Shown here: positions 1-9,647 of the stretch, one piece after another
How positions within the stretch are numbered: position 1 is the stretch's first letter
Layout: each line of letters opens with the position of its first letter
Origin: Prorocentrum cordatum
Taxonomy: Eukaryota; Sar; Dinophyceae; Prorocentrales; Prorocentraceae
NCBI GenBank assembly: GCA_963575745.1
Contig: CAUYUJ010017815.1
Span: 227,501 to 291,500, forward strand
Reading direction: 5' to 3'
Length of the DNA stretch: 64,000 nucleotides
Position numbers and translations under genes: made by a program
The notes under the pieces: model-generated
The model's input: only the letters and a program-made list of their open reading frames with translations
What the model was told of the DNA's origin: nothing
Databases searched by the model: none

Positions 1-797
1 GCCTCCATCAGCAATCGCAGAAAGTTCGAAACTTCAAGCAATGGTAATGGTCACAAGCAAGGTCCTGTATTATTTTGCCAATGCGTGGCTGGATTTATCA
101 GAACGAAGGCGATTGGATGGGATCCAAGTGTGGTCCCGCAGGCGAAATGCGAGTGTTCCCTCAGGTTTTGGTCGCGAGTTTCGAACGAAACTGTCCTAGA
201 CGTCGCTGGCCAGGCCCCGTACAGCACCCACCTCCTCAAGCACCAACTTTTTTGGTTTGGAAAACAGGGGAGAGCAGGCAACGAAAACTTACTCGGCGAT
301 TTGACATCTCAGTCCAGGACAGTGCTGCCCGCTGTCCAGCAGTTGCACAGGAGAAGAGGGCGCCCACGCAATGACTGGGCCTCGTGCCTGTACCCGAGGG
401 TGTATGTCTGTCTCGATTCGCACAGCAAGCTGATAGACTTTTGTCAACGACGCGACGGCGTGGCACGAGTTCGTCTACCAGAACACAGTCGACCACGCCA
501 TCGAGCAGGATGAGTAGCTTGCGAGTCCGGCAGGCGCAAGCGCGTGCGAATTTGCGCTTGTTTTCCTCCCCCCCCTCCTCCTCCTCCTGCTCCGATGCGG
601 CGCGATTTTCCGGCCCCGTTTACCTGGGCCCCATCTTTAGGAAGCCTTTTAAGGGCATGCGTCGATGGTTCTGGGCGTGCTTGAGCGATGCGATCAATGA
701 CACACGATGTCCCATGTCAGGAGATATCTTGATGTTGTTGTCCTCCTTCTCCCACTCTGCTTGCCAACATCCTGCTCGTCCTCGTCCTCACCCCTAG
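1..797. other. gene-free stretch ending in a splice acceptor
   Basis: No frame here has coding character or a recognisable domain. It ends in CCCCTAG at 791-797, which makes a good 3' splice site for the protease exon that follows. The expected upstream propeptide and the segment just before the catalytic Cys were not found, so the first protease exon(s) probably lie left of the window, in a long intron. Confidence 0.5.
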
Positions 798-1192
798 AGG
801 GCGACTGTGGCAGCTGCTGGGCCCACGCGTCCATGGTGGTCATGCGGTCCCGGGCGGAAATCAAAGGGATGAGAAACATGGGGTGGTCCACCGACCAGCT
901 GGTGGCGTGCACCCCGAACCCGAAGCACTGCGGCGGCGAGGGCGGCTGCCAGGGGGCCACCGCGGAGCTCGCCTTCGAGTACGTGCTGAACATGGGGCTC
1001 CTGCAGGACAGCGAGTTCCCAGCCAGGGGCGGCTTGCGCAGCTCCTGCCCCGAGCCGCTGAAGTCGGCCACCGAGGTGGCCACCCGAGGCATCATCGGCG
1101 CGGACGGCAGCGAGGTGCACCGCGTCGGGGCGGCGAAATTGGCGGGCAGCGCCCTCGGCCTGACCGGGTGGACCAAGCTCCCGGAAAACAAG
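798..1192 (+). CDS. papain-like (C1A) cysteine protease, exon with catalytic Cys
   Basis: This exon encodes the N-terminal half of a mature papain-fold cysteine endopeptidase, probably lysosomal or vacuolar. The oxyanion/catalytic motif GDCGSCWA is near its start, with the catalytic Cys at 815-817. It is followed by the active-site helix, a WSTDQLVAC segment, and a CGGEGGC segment typical of the disulfide-rich region after the catalytic helix. The end, GWTKLPEN, matches the family segment that precedes the acidic loop before the His domain. The acceptor at 796-797 leaves phase AG-GGC, so a preceding exon ending in C would give the expected Gln of the QG-CGSCW motif. Third positions are almost all G or C. 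The protein continues at 1398. The family assignment is firm; the exact paralogue (cathepsin L-like or other) is not resolved. Confidence 0.88.
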
Positions 1193-1397
1193 GATCGGGG
1201 GAGCACAAGACAATCTGAGCATCATCTTTCGGAGATGCGCGCGGATGTCTCGGGTCGGCCCTGGGGTCCTCTGGCGGCGCCTCCGGCGCCGCCCCTGGCG
1301 CGCTCCGCGCGCAAGGGAGGGGATTCCAGTGCGGATCTGAGAAATCTGGGCAGAACTCCGAAAGTGCACGTGCACGTCATGATCTGTTCCCCGAGAG
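1193..1397 (+). other. protease intron 1 (205 bp, GA donor, AG acceptor)
   Basis: The protein breaks after LPENK and resumes as EDTLVREL, so the intervening bases must be removed. The boundary AAG|GATCGGGGG at the left and CCCCGAGAG|GAG at the right gives an in-frame join with a GA donor, a non-canonical class known from dinoflagellates. AGGAT occurs at both edges (1191-1195 and 1399-1403), so the exact cut is ambiguous by a few bases. The intron is occupied almost entirely by a foldback element. Confidence 0.75.
1209..1390. mobile_element. F1 foldback element, copy 1 (inside protease intron 1)
   Basis: The arms pair across a GC-rich centre: CATCTTTCGGAGATGCGC on the left faces ACTCCGAAAGTGCACGTG on the right. 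The core GGCGGCGCCTCCGGCGCCGC and GGCGCGCTCCGCGCGC is shared with copies at 16580 and 60669. This is the most diverged copy. Its outer ends (TCGGGGG... and ...CCCCGA) coincide with the splice sites, as in an introner element. Confidence 0.8.
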
Positions 1398-1562
1398 GAG
1401 GATACCCTCGTGCGGGAGCTGATGGCCAACGGCCCCGTGTACGTGGCGGTGGCGGCGGGTGACTACTGGTTCGACTACTCGGATGGCGTAATGACGGAGG
1501 AGGCGTGCGGCACTGGCCTCGTCCTGAACCACGCGGTGGTGCTGATCGCCTGGGGCGTCAAG
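1398..1562 (+). CDS. C1A cysteine protease, exon with catalytic His
   Basis: The frame starting GAG GAT ACC encodes EDTLVRELMANGPVYVAV, the conserved 'GPV-x-VA' strand of papain enzymes. After a surface segment (DYWFDYSDGVMTEEA) comes LNHAVVLIAWG, where the catalytic His is at 1530-1532. The exon is joined in frame to the Cys exon. Its 3' end is either after AAG (1562, GA donor) or up to about 1579, because a 20-bp near-repeat (1561-1580 and 5861-5880) overlaps both splice sites. The open frame runs to 1619 but loses family similarity after WGVKE. GC at third positions is high, as in the neighbouring exons. Confidence 0.85.
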
Positions 1563-1580
1563 GAGTGTGCCGTCCGCGGG
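1561..1580 (+). repeat. direct repeat at left end of protease intron 2
   Basis: These 20 bases match 5861-5880 at 16 of 20 positions; CCGTCCGCGGG is identical. The repeat spans the donor side of the 4.3-kb intron and looks like an old target-site duplication. Confidence 0.7.
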
Positions 1581-1805
1581 CCGGCGAGGAGGAGTGGGCG
1601 GAGCGGGAGGAGGGGATGAGGACAGGTGCACCGCCAGGATGCATGTCCGTGTCCACCGCTTCGGAGTCGTGCCCTGGGATCTCGAAGATCGGTTAATATG
1701 GATGAGCGGAGAGATGTCCACATGCACCGCTCCCCGAGCCCCTTGTACACGACTCCGCGGCAGTCGATGTCGACATACTCTGGCGGCGCAACACGGAACA
1801 GGATG

Positions 1806-1852
1806 GGAGAGGAGGAGGAGGAGGAGGAGGAGGAGGAGGAGGAGGAGGAAGA
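1806..1852 (+). repeat. (GGA)n microsatellite
   Basis: About 45 bp of near-perfect GGA/GAG triplets inside the protease intron; the acidic open frame across it is a repeat artefact. Confidence 0.9.
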
Positions 1853-2281
1853 GAGTACGGAGGCGGAGGTGAAAGAGACTGACGCGGAGGAGTTGGAGGA
1901 GGTATTCATCCGATGTTTTTTCTGATCCTCCCCTTCTTCCGCCCCGAGTTTCGGTCCCTCGTCTTCTTTATGTGCAAACTACGTGGTGATTTACGGTGCT
2001 TCGATACGTGAAGGTTGTCACTGTTTGTTGACACGGTGTTGCCATTGTTGCGAACAAATTGTTGTTCCGCATCTGCATCATGATGAATGGGATGATCAGG
2101 AAAAGGGCAATGGTCAGGAGAAGGAAGTGGCGGCGGCAGAGGTGGGAAGGAAGAAATTTAAGAGCAGGAGGAGGGAGAGCGTGGGGAGGAAGAGGAGGAG
2201 CAGGATGGACAGCCGAAGAAGAGGAGGGGATGAGGCGGAGGAGAAGGAAGCAGGTGCAGGTGTCATCCTCGTGATAATATT

Positions 2282-4417
2282 GACGCCAAATCGGTTAAGT
2301 GGCACGACAAGTGGGCACCAGGCCCGCTGGACGAGAGTATGGTTCGCAGAGTCTTTCAGAAGGTTGAAGATGCAGTAGACGGCGACCCGTTGCAGCCCAT
2401 CAGCGTTCGCGACATCAGAGAGGCACTGAAGCAGATGAAGGCGTCCACGGGTCTAGGGGCTGACTTCTTGTCGCCAGTTGATCTTGAGCGACTTCCCAAC
2501 ACAGCACTGGCAGAGTTAGCGTTACTTCTCACTGCATGTGAGTCTTGTTTGTGCTGGCCAGGCCAGCTGCTTTTGATCTTGGGGAGGATGCTCCCCAAGA
2601 AAGTGCAAGGTGATCGGATCATTGGTTTAGTACTTGTCCTCGGCCGCCTGTGGTCTTCGATCAGGGAGCCGCTGGTCCGAGAGTGGTCGTCGGAGACGGA
2701 AGAGTGCTGGGGTGCTGCAGTTCGTGGCAATTCTAGTTTGAGAGAAGCGTACCTTCGTGCTGTGCAGGAGGAGGTCTGCGCCCACTTGAATGTACATGTG
2801 GGCCACGGCTTAGTCGGCATTGATGGCTTCCACGACTCGATCGGGTGGCCGTACTTGGTGGACTCAGCGCTGGAGATGCGGTTCCCGCCAGTCATACTGT
2901 ACATGGAGCTCCTCCAGTGCGTGGCGCCGCGGGTGCTCAGCCAGCTGGGGGCCACGTCGGCCCCGTTCCAGCCAACTCGCCGCATCGTTCAAGGGCTGCG
3001 GTCGGGCACTCGGTTCGGTCGAACGCTCACTCATTTTGTTCTGAAGCGTGTTGTGGAGTGCCACCCGATGGCGAGCCATCGTGTCTGGATCGACGACCTC
3101 TCCCAACAGGTCCGTGGGTCACGTGCGCATGTCCGTCGTAGCCTGAAGGCTTGCATCCTGGGCACTTGCAGGTCCCTGGAGGCCAGCAAGCTCCGTGTGT
3201 CCCCGAAGTCGGTGGTCATGTGTACGGATGTGGCCGATGCTCGTTGGGTGGCCCGTGCTGTTCGTCAGGCAGGGTATCATATCACGGCCCAGTCGCAGGC
3301 GAGTTTTCTCGGGGTGGACCTTACTTGTGGGGCCCGAGCTGCTCGAGCGACCCGCATCAAGAGGGACATCAAGCACAAGGGTATGAGCTTGAAGATCGGG
3401 AGGTTCGCCAAGGCGGCACGCAGATATAAAATCACGAGTCGCCTCGAGTTGCAGGGTGCTCAGTCTGCAGGCATCTACGGCTTCCAAGTGCACGGGACTT
3501 TCGGCCAGAGGTTGGTGCAGGCGCGACGGCGCTTGGGGCTTGCGTGTGCGGCGCCAACGCGGGGCAGGTGTTTGACCACCTTGTTGGCGCTCCGAGCGCC
3601 GCAGCAGGATCCAGGCGTCAAGCTCCCCACGCAGTGCCTCGACATGTACCTGTCGATCTGGCGTGACCACCCTGATGTACGGTCAGGAGTTTCACGTATT
3701 TGGCGATCGGTGGTTGAGCAGCTACAGGGAGTTCCAGAACGACATCGCACCAAGTATGTGCGAGGCCCTGTGTCTGCAGTGATTTTACATCTTAGTGAAC
3801 CGGGATGGTCAATTTCTTCTGCAACAGGGTGGGGCATTCCTGTACCTCCCGAGTTTGCAGGCGACGAGTGGAGGTTTGATGATTCAATGTGCACTGGAGT
3901 TCGCGCCTTGGACAGCCATGCAGGATTTCTCAAGGATTTCTCCGGCGTATTGCAGCGACGGTATTGGCAGCAGGCCAATCAACACAACTGTGGCGAGGGC
4001 CTACAGGATGGTGCAGATGTCGATTCATACCGTGTTTTGATTCAGCACCTGCACGATGTTCTCCAGATCGGTGATCGCCTCAGCGAGGTCATGCTGTCGG
4101 TCGCTGTAGGTAGTGCATGGCCCAGGGCACGGAAGAAGGCTGAGATCCCACGTTGTTGTGGCATTGATAAGTGCCCTCGTTGCCAGCTTGAGCCTGAGAC
4201 GCTCGTGCATCGCAGCTGGGCGTGCAGTCGCAATACCAATGAGGAGGCCTACAGCATGCCGGACGATTTAGTGCTTCAAGCTACAATGCAGGCGGAGGCA
4301 GAGCCAGCCTTTTGGCTTCGGGGATTGCTGCCCTCTCCATGGGTGGCTGTCCCGCCTCCAGCCCGCGATGAGGCTTGGGCTGTGGCAGGTCCTTTGATTT
4401 GGGTCCTGGGTGCCTAG
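2282..4417 (+). pseudogene. reverse transcriptase domain, decayed
   Basis: Coding similarity starts before the first ATG (2339): the frame reads KSVKWHDKWAPGPLDES, the W-rich lead-in of this RT class. Then come KASTGLGAD (fingers), MLPKKVQGDRIIGL (the conserved 'lPK..g.R.I' block), GIDGFHDSIGW (motif A, Asp codons at 2822 and 2834), PTRRIVQGLRSGT (motif B), and VWIDDLS (3083-3103), the YxDD equivalent. A finger CCGIDKCPRC...LVHRSWAC lies at about 4153-4228. The catalytic Asp pair is intact, so decay is recent or assembly errors contribute. The frame ends at TAG 4415-4417, where RNase H homology continues in another frame. The closest type is the RT family common in dinoflagellate genomes; that is a judgement from motifs, not a search. 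Confidence 0.85.
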
Positions 4418-5222
4418 GTCACGGCACTGCCCAGGCACCGCTTCTGTTCTTTGGCGATGCCAGCGGTGGCCCCGACACTGCCATCACTAAGTTCCGCCGT
4501 GTAGGTCTCGCTGTTGTTTTATGTCAGTCATTGGAGCCAGTTGTTTCAATTGCAGGATCCACCAGCGGCCCCCTCAGTGGCGATCGTCAAGCAGTGCCTG
4601 GAGGGGAGCTACGGAGTTTTGTGCTCGCAGTCTGGGCTTCTAGTGGTTTCGTCACATACGTGACCGACTGCGAACCAGTAGTCAAGGGATGGTATACCAG
4701 GCGCTTTGAAGTTCCGAGCGGCCCTGATGCTGATTTGTGGGCCCAGCTCGATCTGCTCATTGAGGCCTCAATACCATCTCTGTGCTTTTCGTGCACTCTC
4801 ACCTCGGCGCTGTTGACATTCAGGCTGGCACCGCCCCGAGATGGGCTGTCACTGGCAACTCTATCGTTGATGTCATTGCGGGAGCTGCGGCTAGCGCAGC
4901 TCGTTTGTCAGTGGCCCACAGGCGGAAGGTTCTTCTTCACGAGAGACGGGCGAGGTTGGTCCGTCTGCGCCTCCTGAGGGCGACCATCGATGCTATGGAT
5001 GTTGATGCAGCCCCTGGCGCGCAGGAAATAGCATCACCCTCCCCCGTCCCTCGTCCTCCCTCTGCTGCTGCTCTCTCCCTCTTCTCTACCTCCCACCGTC
5101 TCGATGAGAGTGGGAGGAGGTGCACTTGTTGCGGAGGGTCGGCCAGCAGGGCTGCTGCGACCAAGAGGCGCCAGACCGAGTGTTTCCAGCCAGTCAATTA
5201 TAACGGTACCATCCTTTTATAA
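4418..5222 (+). pseudogene. RNase H domain, split by a frameshift
   Basis: The first half reads in the frame of 4375: LLFFGDASGG (Asp at 4456), GGELRSFVLAVWAS (Glu at 4606) and YVTDCEPVVKGW (Asp at 4666), which are three acidic residues of the RNase H site in correct order. Near 4782 the homology moves to another frame, VHSHLGAVDI...TGNSIVDVIAG, with the fourth acidic residue at 4869. A Cys-containing tail RRCTCCGGSA follows to about 5200. At least two frameshifts (near 4415 and 4782) separate it from the RT, so no single protein can be made. Confidence 0.8.
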
Positions 5223-5469
5223 GCCCTCCTTGGCACGTCTGCACATAGCGGGGGGGGACCAATCTCATGCCATGCAATTGCATACACATCTTAAGCTTTG
5301 GTATTGTAATATGTGCGGATGTTTTGCTTCTGAGGTCTTGCGTGAACTTGGCAAGGTCTGCGCCCAGCGTGCCACCACACATCGAGCTGTAGATCTCGAT
5401 CGGATCTCGCGTGGTTTGTGGCCTGAGGTTTTAAGTGCACGTGAGAAGCAGAGCCGTGGTCGTGTATAG
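5223..5469 (+). pseudogene. C-terminal Cys finger module of the retroelement
   Basis: After a third frame change the reading frame gives HLKLWYCNMCGCFASE, then VCAQRATTHRA and DRISRGLWPE before a stop at 5467-5469. A CxxC pair (5305 and 5314) followed by a distant Cys and a basic/aromatic tail is the usual C-terminal module after RNase H in such elements. No function beyond nucleic-acid binding is inferred. Confidence 0.6.
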
Positions 5470-5595
5470 TCATGCCTTCAAGTGTAATTCGCCACGTAAA
5501 GCTGGCACGTCGGACTTTGTCACATGGTTATACTCATTTTCGTACTCATACCCATACTCCCTCACCGGCCCGCAGCCGTTCGCTGCTTCCCCTCC

Positions 5596-5789
5596 TCGGG
5601 GGCGGAAAAAACGGGGGTGATGACTAGGGGGGGCTGGATATCATGGCGTGGGCCATGAAATTTTCCCCAGATTTCATGGCGCCTCTTCTTATTTCATTAC
5701 GTCCCTGGCCCCCCCGCTGGGCCGCGCACGTGCCGCCGGTCATGATTTGCACCCCCCCCTCTTGGACACCCCCCTCTTGGCCGCTCCCG
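5596..5789. mobile_element. F8 TIR element, copy 1 (194 bp)
   Basis: The outer ends TCGGGGGCGG and CCGCTCCCGA are inverted repeats (9 of 10), and similarity extends inward about 30 bp on each side (G-rich facing C-rich). A second copy at 44946-45140 is about 90% identical by eye through the unique middle (TTTCATGGCGCCTCTTCTTA). There is no coding capacity. It lies 73 bp before the last protease exon. Confidence 0.8.
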
Positions 5790-5862
5790 ACCTCCCCCCG
5801 CTTCCCCTGTTCCCTCCTCCCGCCGGCGTGCCGGCCTTCCTCCCGCTCCCCGGGCCCCCGAG

Positions 5863-6027
5863 GAGAACACCGTCCGCGGGACGGTGAAGTACTGGCGGAT
5901 CAAGAACAGCTGGGGCCCGACCTGGGGCGAGCGCGGCACGGGCCGGCTCGTGCGGTCGGACCAGGACTGTCGCGCCGCCGCCCCGCTTCCCTGCACGAGG
6001 AGGAGAGCGAGAAAGGAGGAGGAGTGA
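5863..6027 (+). CDS. C1A cysteine protease, C-terminal exon with catalytic Asn
   Basis: The frame gives ENTVRGTVKYWRIKNSWGP, then TWGERGTGRLVRSDQDC: the classical 'KYW-x-IKNSWG-x-x-WGE-x-G' block of papain proteases, with catalytic Asn at 5905-5907. It follows CCCCCGAG (acceptor at 5861-5862) in the phase required by the His exon. The conserved domain ends at about 5994; the last residues (TRRRARKEEE, stop at 6025) are read from the start of a GGA microsatellite. The true terminus may therefore be an additional spliced exon. All three catalytic residues and their motifs are intact, so the gene may be functional despite the large intron. Confidence 0.85.
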   Translation, partial: ENTVRGTVKYWRIKNSWGPTWGERGTGRLVRSDQDCRAAAPLPCTRRRARKEEE

Positions 6028-6033
6028 TAGGAG

Positions 6034-6165
6034 GAGACCAGGAGGAGGAAGAGGAGGAGGAGGAGGACGAGGAGGAGGAGGAGGGGGAGGAGAAGGAGGA
6101 GGAGGATGAGGAGGAGGAGGTGGAAGAGACGGAGGAGGTGGAAGAGGAAAAGGAGGAGGAATGCT
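6034..6165 (+). repeat. (GGA)n/(GAG)n tract
   Basis: About 130 bp of purine triplets directly after the last protease exon; purine-rich sequence continues loosely to about 6400. Confidence 0.9.
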
Positions 6166-6169
6166 GAGC

Positions 6170-7645
6170 AGCAGGATACGTAAACAGAACGATTGCGCTG
6201 AGAAGAAAGGAGGGGGATGAGAAGGAGGAGGGAGCGGGGGGAGGAGGTGGGATAGATCAGAATGAGGAGATCGGAAGGCGGAATAAAACAGTAAAAATGA
6301 GGAGGTCGGAAGGCGGATCATGAGGAAGGAGGCCTGAGGATGAAGGAGCAGTCCGAGGAGGAGATGTAGGAAGACGATAGAGGATAAGGTATGAAAGGAG
6401 GGGCGAGGAAGCTTTCTCCTGCTGCTCCTCCTCCTCCCTCTCCCCCTCCTCCTGCTCCTCCTCCTCTTACTTATCCACCCATCCTCATTCCTCATCTTCT
6501 CTTTTCCTAACTATGTTCCTCCTCGGTCCTTCTGCGGGTGTTCCTCCTCATACCCTCTCCCCTTTCCTCCTTCCTCGTCTCGCATCCTTGCCCCTCAGTA
6601 AGTATACATGTTCCTCCCAGCTGTTCCTTTCATCCTCCCTCTTCGCCTCCTCCGCTATCTCCCCCCCTCGCTGTCATTCACAATCTCTTCATCCAGAATG
6701 ACTCAAGATGAACAATATTCTCCTCTCTCCCCCGACTACGTCATGGAAGTGCCCCTCCTATCCGTGAATTGCTCTTTACACAGTATTCCGACACTTGAGT
6801 TTTGACAGTGTTTTCAGCAATCGGTGAATTTTCAGTGTTTTAACGTGGTGCTCCTGCTGCAGCGTGGGCCTGATGTTAGGGTCGGCGCTTTGCTCACGGC
6901 GTTGTGAATGGCGCTCTCGCCTGAAGCGGGGCATCCAGAACCGAGCCCGCCCTCATCGTTGTCTCCCTGCTCCTTTCCCCATCCTCCGCCTTTCCCTGGC
7001 CCTCCTGCTCGTCCCGCTTCTCCCGCTCCTGCTGCTCCTCGTCCTCCTCATGCCTCATCCTTTGCATCTTCCCCCTGCTCATCGGCCACCTCCTCCCACA
7101 ATGTACATTGCTTGCGTTGTGTGATCGCATAACATGATGTGGTGTGTTTGAAGGTTCCAGGTCCGCTATGGCACCCGCCAGCGGGTAGAAAACAACATCC
7201 AACACATTGGGAAGGTATGGGTGGGAGGGGTCCAGGGTAAGATATGCCGCTGGCGCACCTTGATTGCCTTCCTCCACCCTCTCCCCTCTCGTCCTGCTCC
7301 TCCCCTTAGCCGCCCTGGAACATGTCGCTGGGGGCGTCCCTCTGGTTTCCATGTTTCGCTTCTGATTCGGCCAACACGCTCTAAGACTGACCCCTCGGTG
7401 CGTGGACATCAGGCAGGTGGGACTGTGGTGCCCGAGATTAACGTTGTAAGCACCGGTTGACATCGGAGAGGAGGCGAGAGCAGGTGGGCCACGGGCCGCT
7501 CCCAGGCCTGAGCACGCAACAACCGCACGGTGCCCAGCACAGACCAACGACGCCCATCCCGAGAACGGATAAAACCCCCCCAGGAGTGTGTGTGTGTGGG
7601 TGTCAACGATCGTGTTCGTTCCTCTCCTCAGATCGTGTGGGATGC
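6170..7645. other. no gene seen; purine-rich then pyrimidine-rich DNA
   Basis: Purine-biased up to about 6410, then strongly pyrimidine-biased (6420-7100), then mixed. Open frames are biased-composition artefacts with no domain or sustained GC3 signal. Confidence 0.4.
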
Positions 7646-7659
7646 GGAGGAGGCGGAGG

Positions 7660-7705
7660 AGGCGAAGGAGGAGGAGGAGGAGGAGGAGGAGGAGGTGGAG
7701 GTGGA
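7660..7705 (+). repeat. (GGA)n microsatellite
   Basis: Short GGA tract, upstream of the orphan exon at 7750. Confidence 0.85.
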
Positions 7706-7749
7706 TGCCCACGCCAACGTCCGCGCCCGCGCCCCACCCCTCGCGCCAG

Positions 7750-7875
7750 GAGGAGAAGGCCTGCGGCTGGGACGAGGACCCCAAGCAGGGCTCGGGCTGC
7801 GACGGCGGCCCGGAGCGGGTGTACGTGTGTGGCAGCTGTGGCATCCTGTACGACGCCGTGGCGCCGCACTTCTGA
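7750..7875 (+). CDS. orphan exon, Cys-rich, unknown protein
   Basis: After the acceptor-like CGCGCCAG (7742-7749), the frame GAG GAG AAG ... TGA encodes 41 residues: EEKACGWDEDPK, then GSGCDGGPERV, then VCGSCGILYDAV and a stop at 7873. Nearly every codon ends in G or C, unlike surrounding DNA, and four Cys are arranged as C-x(n)-C-x(n)-CxxC. This looks like the last exon of a gene whose other exons were not identified. The CxxC pair could bind zinc or form a disulfide; no family is recognised. It lies between two GGA microsatellites. Confidence 0.5.
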   Translation, partial: EEKACGWDEDPKQGSGCDGGPERVYVCGSCGILYDAVAPHF

Positions 7876-7925
7876 CGGAGTCCGCTGTGCGTTCGGAGCG
7901 TTCCCCGCGAACGTCCAGAGTAGAC

Positions 7926-7967
7926 GGAGGAGGAGGAGGAGGAGGAGGAGGAGGAGGAGGAGGAGGC
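7926..7967 (+). repeat. (GGA)n microsatellite
   Basis: About 14 GGA units, 50 bp after the stop of the orphan exon. Confidence 0.9.
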
Positions 7968-8085
7968 TGAGGAGGGGGCGGAGCAGGAGAAGAAGGAGAG
8001 AAAAAGGGGGTGGAGTAGGGAGAGTGGGGGGAGGAACGGGGGATGGAGGGAGGACGAGGAGGGGTGGCAGCCCTCGGCGGCCGAG

Positions 8086-8190
8086 ATGCCTGCGGGCTCC
8101 GCGCGGCTGGCCGGATCCTACGGCGACGATCGGATAGTCCGCGCCAATGGGGACGACGACGACGGACCACGAGACCAGAGGGAGGGCAAA
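8086..8190 (+). CDS. possible short exon, unknown protein
   Basis: From an ATG at 8086, preceded by CGGCCGAG (an acceptor-like C..GAG), the frame encodes MPAGSARLAGSYGDDRIVR then an Asp run. Third positions are mostly G or C up to about 8190, where a purine repeat begins. There is no homology. It may be a first or internal exon of the same gene as 7750-7875, or chance. Confidence 0.25.
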
Positions 8191-8234
8191 CGAGGGGAGG
8201 AGGGAAGGAACGACAACAAGATGGCGGAGGAGCA

Positions 8235-8237
8235 CGT

Positions 8238-8268
<31 letters not shown>

Positions 8269-9550
8269 GATTGGGATGAATGAGGAGGACGTTGGTGCTC
8301 CGAGGGTCGCCACCAGCATCGAGGGCGCAACGAGCTGAAGAGTGCAAGCGCGGCACGCCGCCCTGATCGCGTGGGTGGTCGGCACCACTTGTGGGCCTCC
8401 CCGTTCGCGGTCGACGCCCTGCCTTAAAGCATTCGAGGGCATGCAATGCACAACGGTTGCCCGCGGCAAGGTCAGGCACGGCCTCCCAGGCGGTGCCCAT
8501 CTCGAACCCGTCCTTGACATGGCGGTCTTGCAGCCGCTTGTCGTTCCTACGGGGTCGGACCACCAACTTTTGCACTATCCTTTTCTGCTCGGACGTAACT
8601 CTTTGATCTGCCTCAGGTCTTCGACAGCGGTTGCCTGACGTTGCATGCCCCGTGCGAGGGTTACCTAAAACGGTGCGTTGACTCTGAGCAGAGTAGCACC
8701 CGCAGCTCAAGCAGCATGCACAAGTGCACACTGAGGCCACGTAGTGTCAGATGGGGATCGACGGAACGCCCGCGTGTATACCCAGCACCCCATCACTTGG
8801 AGCCTCCTCGGAGCCCAAATGATCTCCAGGTCTCGTGGCTGGCAAAGAAGGTCGCCCACCGCTCAAGCTGCTGGCCCCGTGGCTGCTTGCCGAGTGCAGT
8901 GCCAACTGGCTGTGTGTCTCGCTCGGCTGGTTCATGCGCCCACGACTTCTCTGAAAAGTTTGCACGTGCACAAGCGTTGGCCTTGCACTGTCTGTTAGTC
9001 AACTGGTTGACACCTTTGGCTTTTTTCCCATGGCGTTGGTACCACAGCCAGCGTCTCGATGTACGAGTGTCTGTAGTATTGCGGCGGTCCACTGTGATGC
9101 CATGCCTCCGATGCTGTGCGTACCTGCAGCGCCGAATCTAAACCACATGCATCTCCATGTTCGTTAGGTGAGGAACAATGCCACGCGCTAGCTCGATCAT
9201 ATCCCCCATACCTTCCCGCACTGGAGATGGGGGTAATGGTCAGGAGTCAGGCTCGACCTCGGGTTCGGACTCTGGCACGGCCTCCAGGAACCAGGCACGT
9301 TGATGTCGATGTATTCAGTCTGTATCATCCACTCGAGCAGGATGTTTCAACATATAACATGCGAGGTGACGTTCCTGAGTACACGCTTGATGCCACCGCG
9401 GTGGATGATTTAAGCTAGCAGCCCCCCCGCTTGGAAAGATATGCAAATTGACCGAAAAGGCAAGGTATGGCCTATTGATCTTCCTTGGTGACATTGTCCT
9501 TCCTTGACCTTTAACAGGCTCACGCCCTTCTTGCACCGGCCACCTAACTA
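8235..9550. other. no gene recognised
   Basis: After a short GGA tract (8240-8272) the sequence is mixed and unbiased. A minus-strand frame at 8490-8620 (reading ADQRVTSEQKRIVQKLV) is the only segment with a protein-like composition, but it has no domain and no splice support. Confidence 0.35.
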
Positions 9551-9553
9551 GCC

Positions 9554-9647
9554 CACCGACCAGCTGCTAGAATGGATGCCACAGACCAGCCAACATAGTT
9601 CACCGACCAGTTGTCAGAATGGATGCCACAGGCCAGCCAGCTTACAC
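9554..9647 (+). repeat. 47-bp direct duplication
   Basis: CACCGACCAG and AATGGATGCCACAG recur exactly 47 bp apart (9554/9601 and 9571/9618), with a few substitutions. The rest, to 10125, holds nothing recognisable. Confidence 0.8.

Larger units (their letters stand above)
2264..5469 (+). mobile_element. decayed RT/RNase H retroelement (non-LTR type)
   Basis: One element body can be followed through four frame segments: reverse transcriptase with a C-terminal Cys/His finger (to 4417), RNase H in two frames (about 4418-5000), and a second Cys-rich C-terminal module ending at 5469. No endonuclease domain is visible upstream; the element is probably 5'-truncated against purine-rich DNA. No poly(A) tail, LTR or clear target duplication was seen. 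Same-strand orientation within an intron is compatible with continued host splicing. Confidence 0.85.
1563..5862 (+). other. protease intron 2 (about 4.3 kb)
   Basis: The His exon and the Asn exon belong to one protein, so everything between is inferred to be intron. It contains a GGA microsatellite (about 1806-1852), purine-rich sequence (2100-2260), a decayed RT/RNase H element (2264-5469), an F8 element (5596-5789) and a pyrimidine-rich stretch before the acceptor CCCCCGAG|GAG. Donor use (GAGTGT after AAG) is inferred from the protein join. The alternative is a disrupted protease gene. Confidence 0.65.

Noticed and set aside
1410-1619. Extending the His exon of the protease to the stop at 1617
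   Set aside because: Family similarity stops at WGVKE and the Asn block is found in phase at 5863, so the extra residues are read-through into intron.
7628-8740. 370-codon minus-strand frame
   Set aside because: Mostly Pro/Ser/Arg runs from GGA arrays. The N-terminal segment is protein-like but not supported by splice signals or homology.
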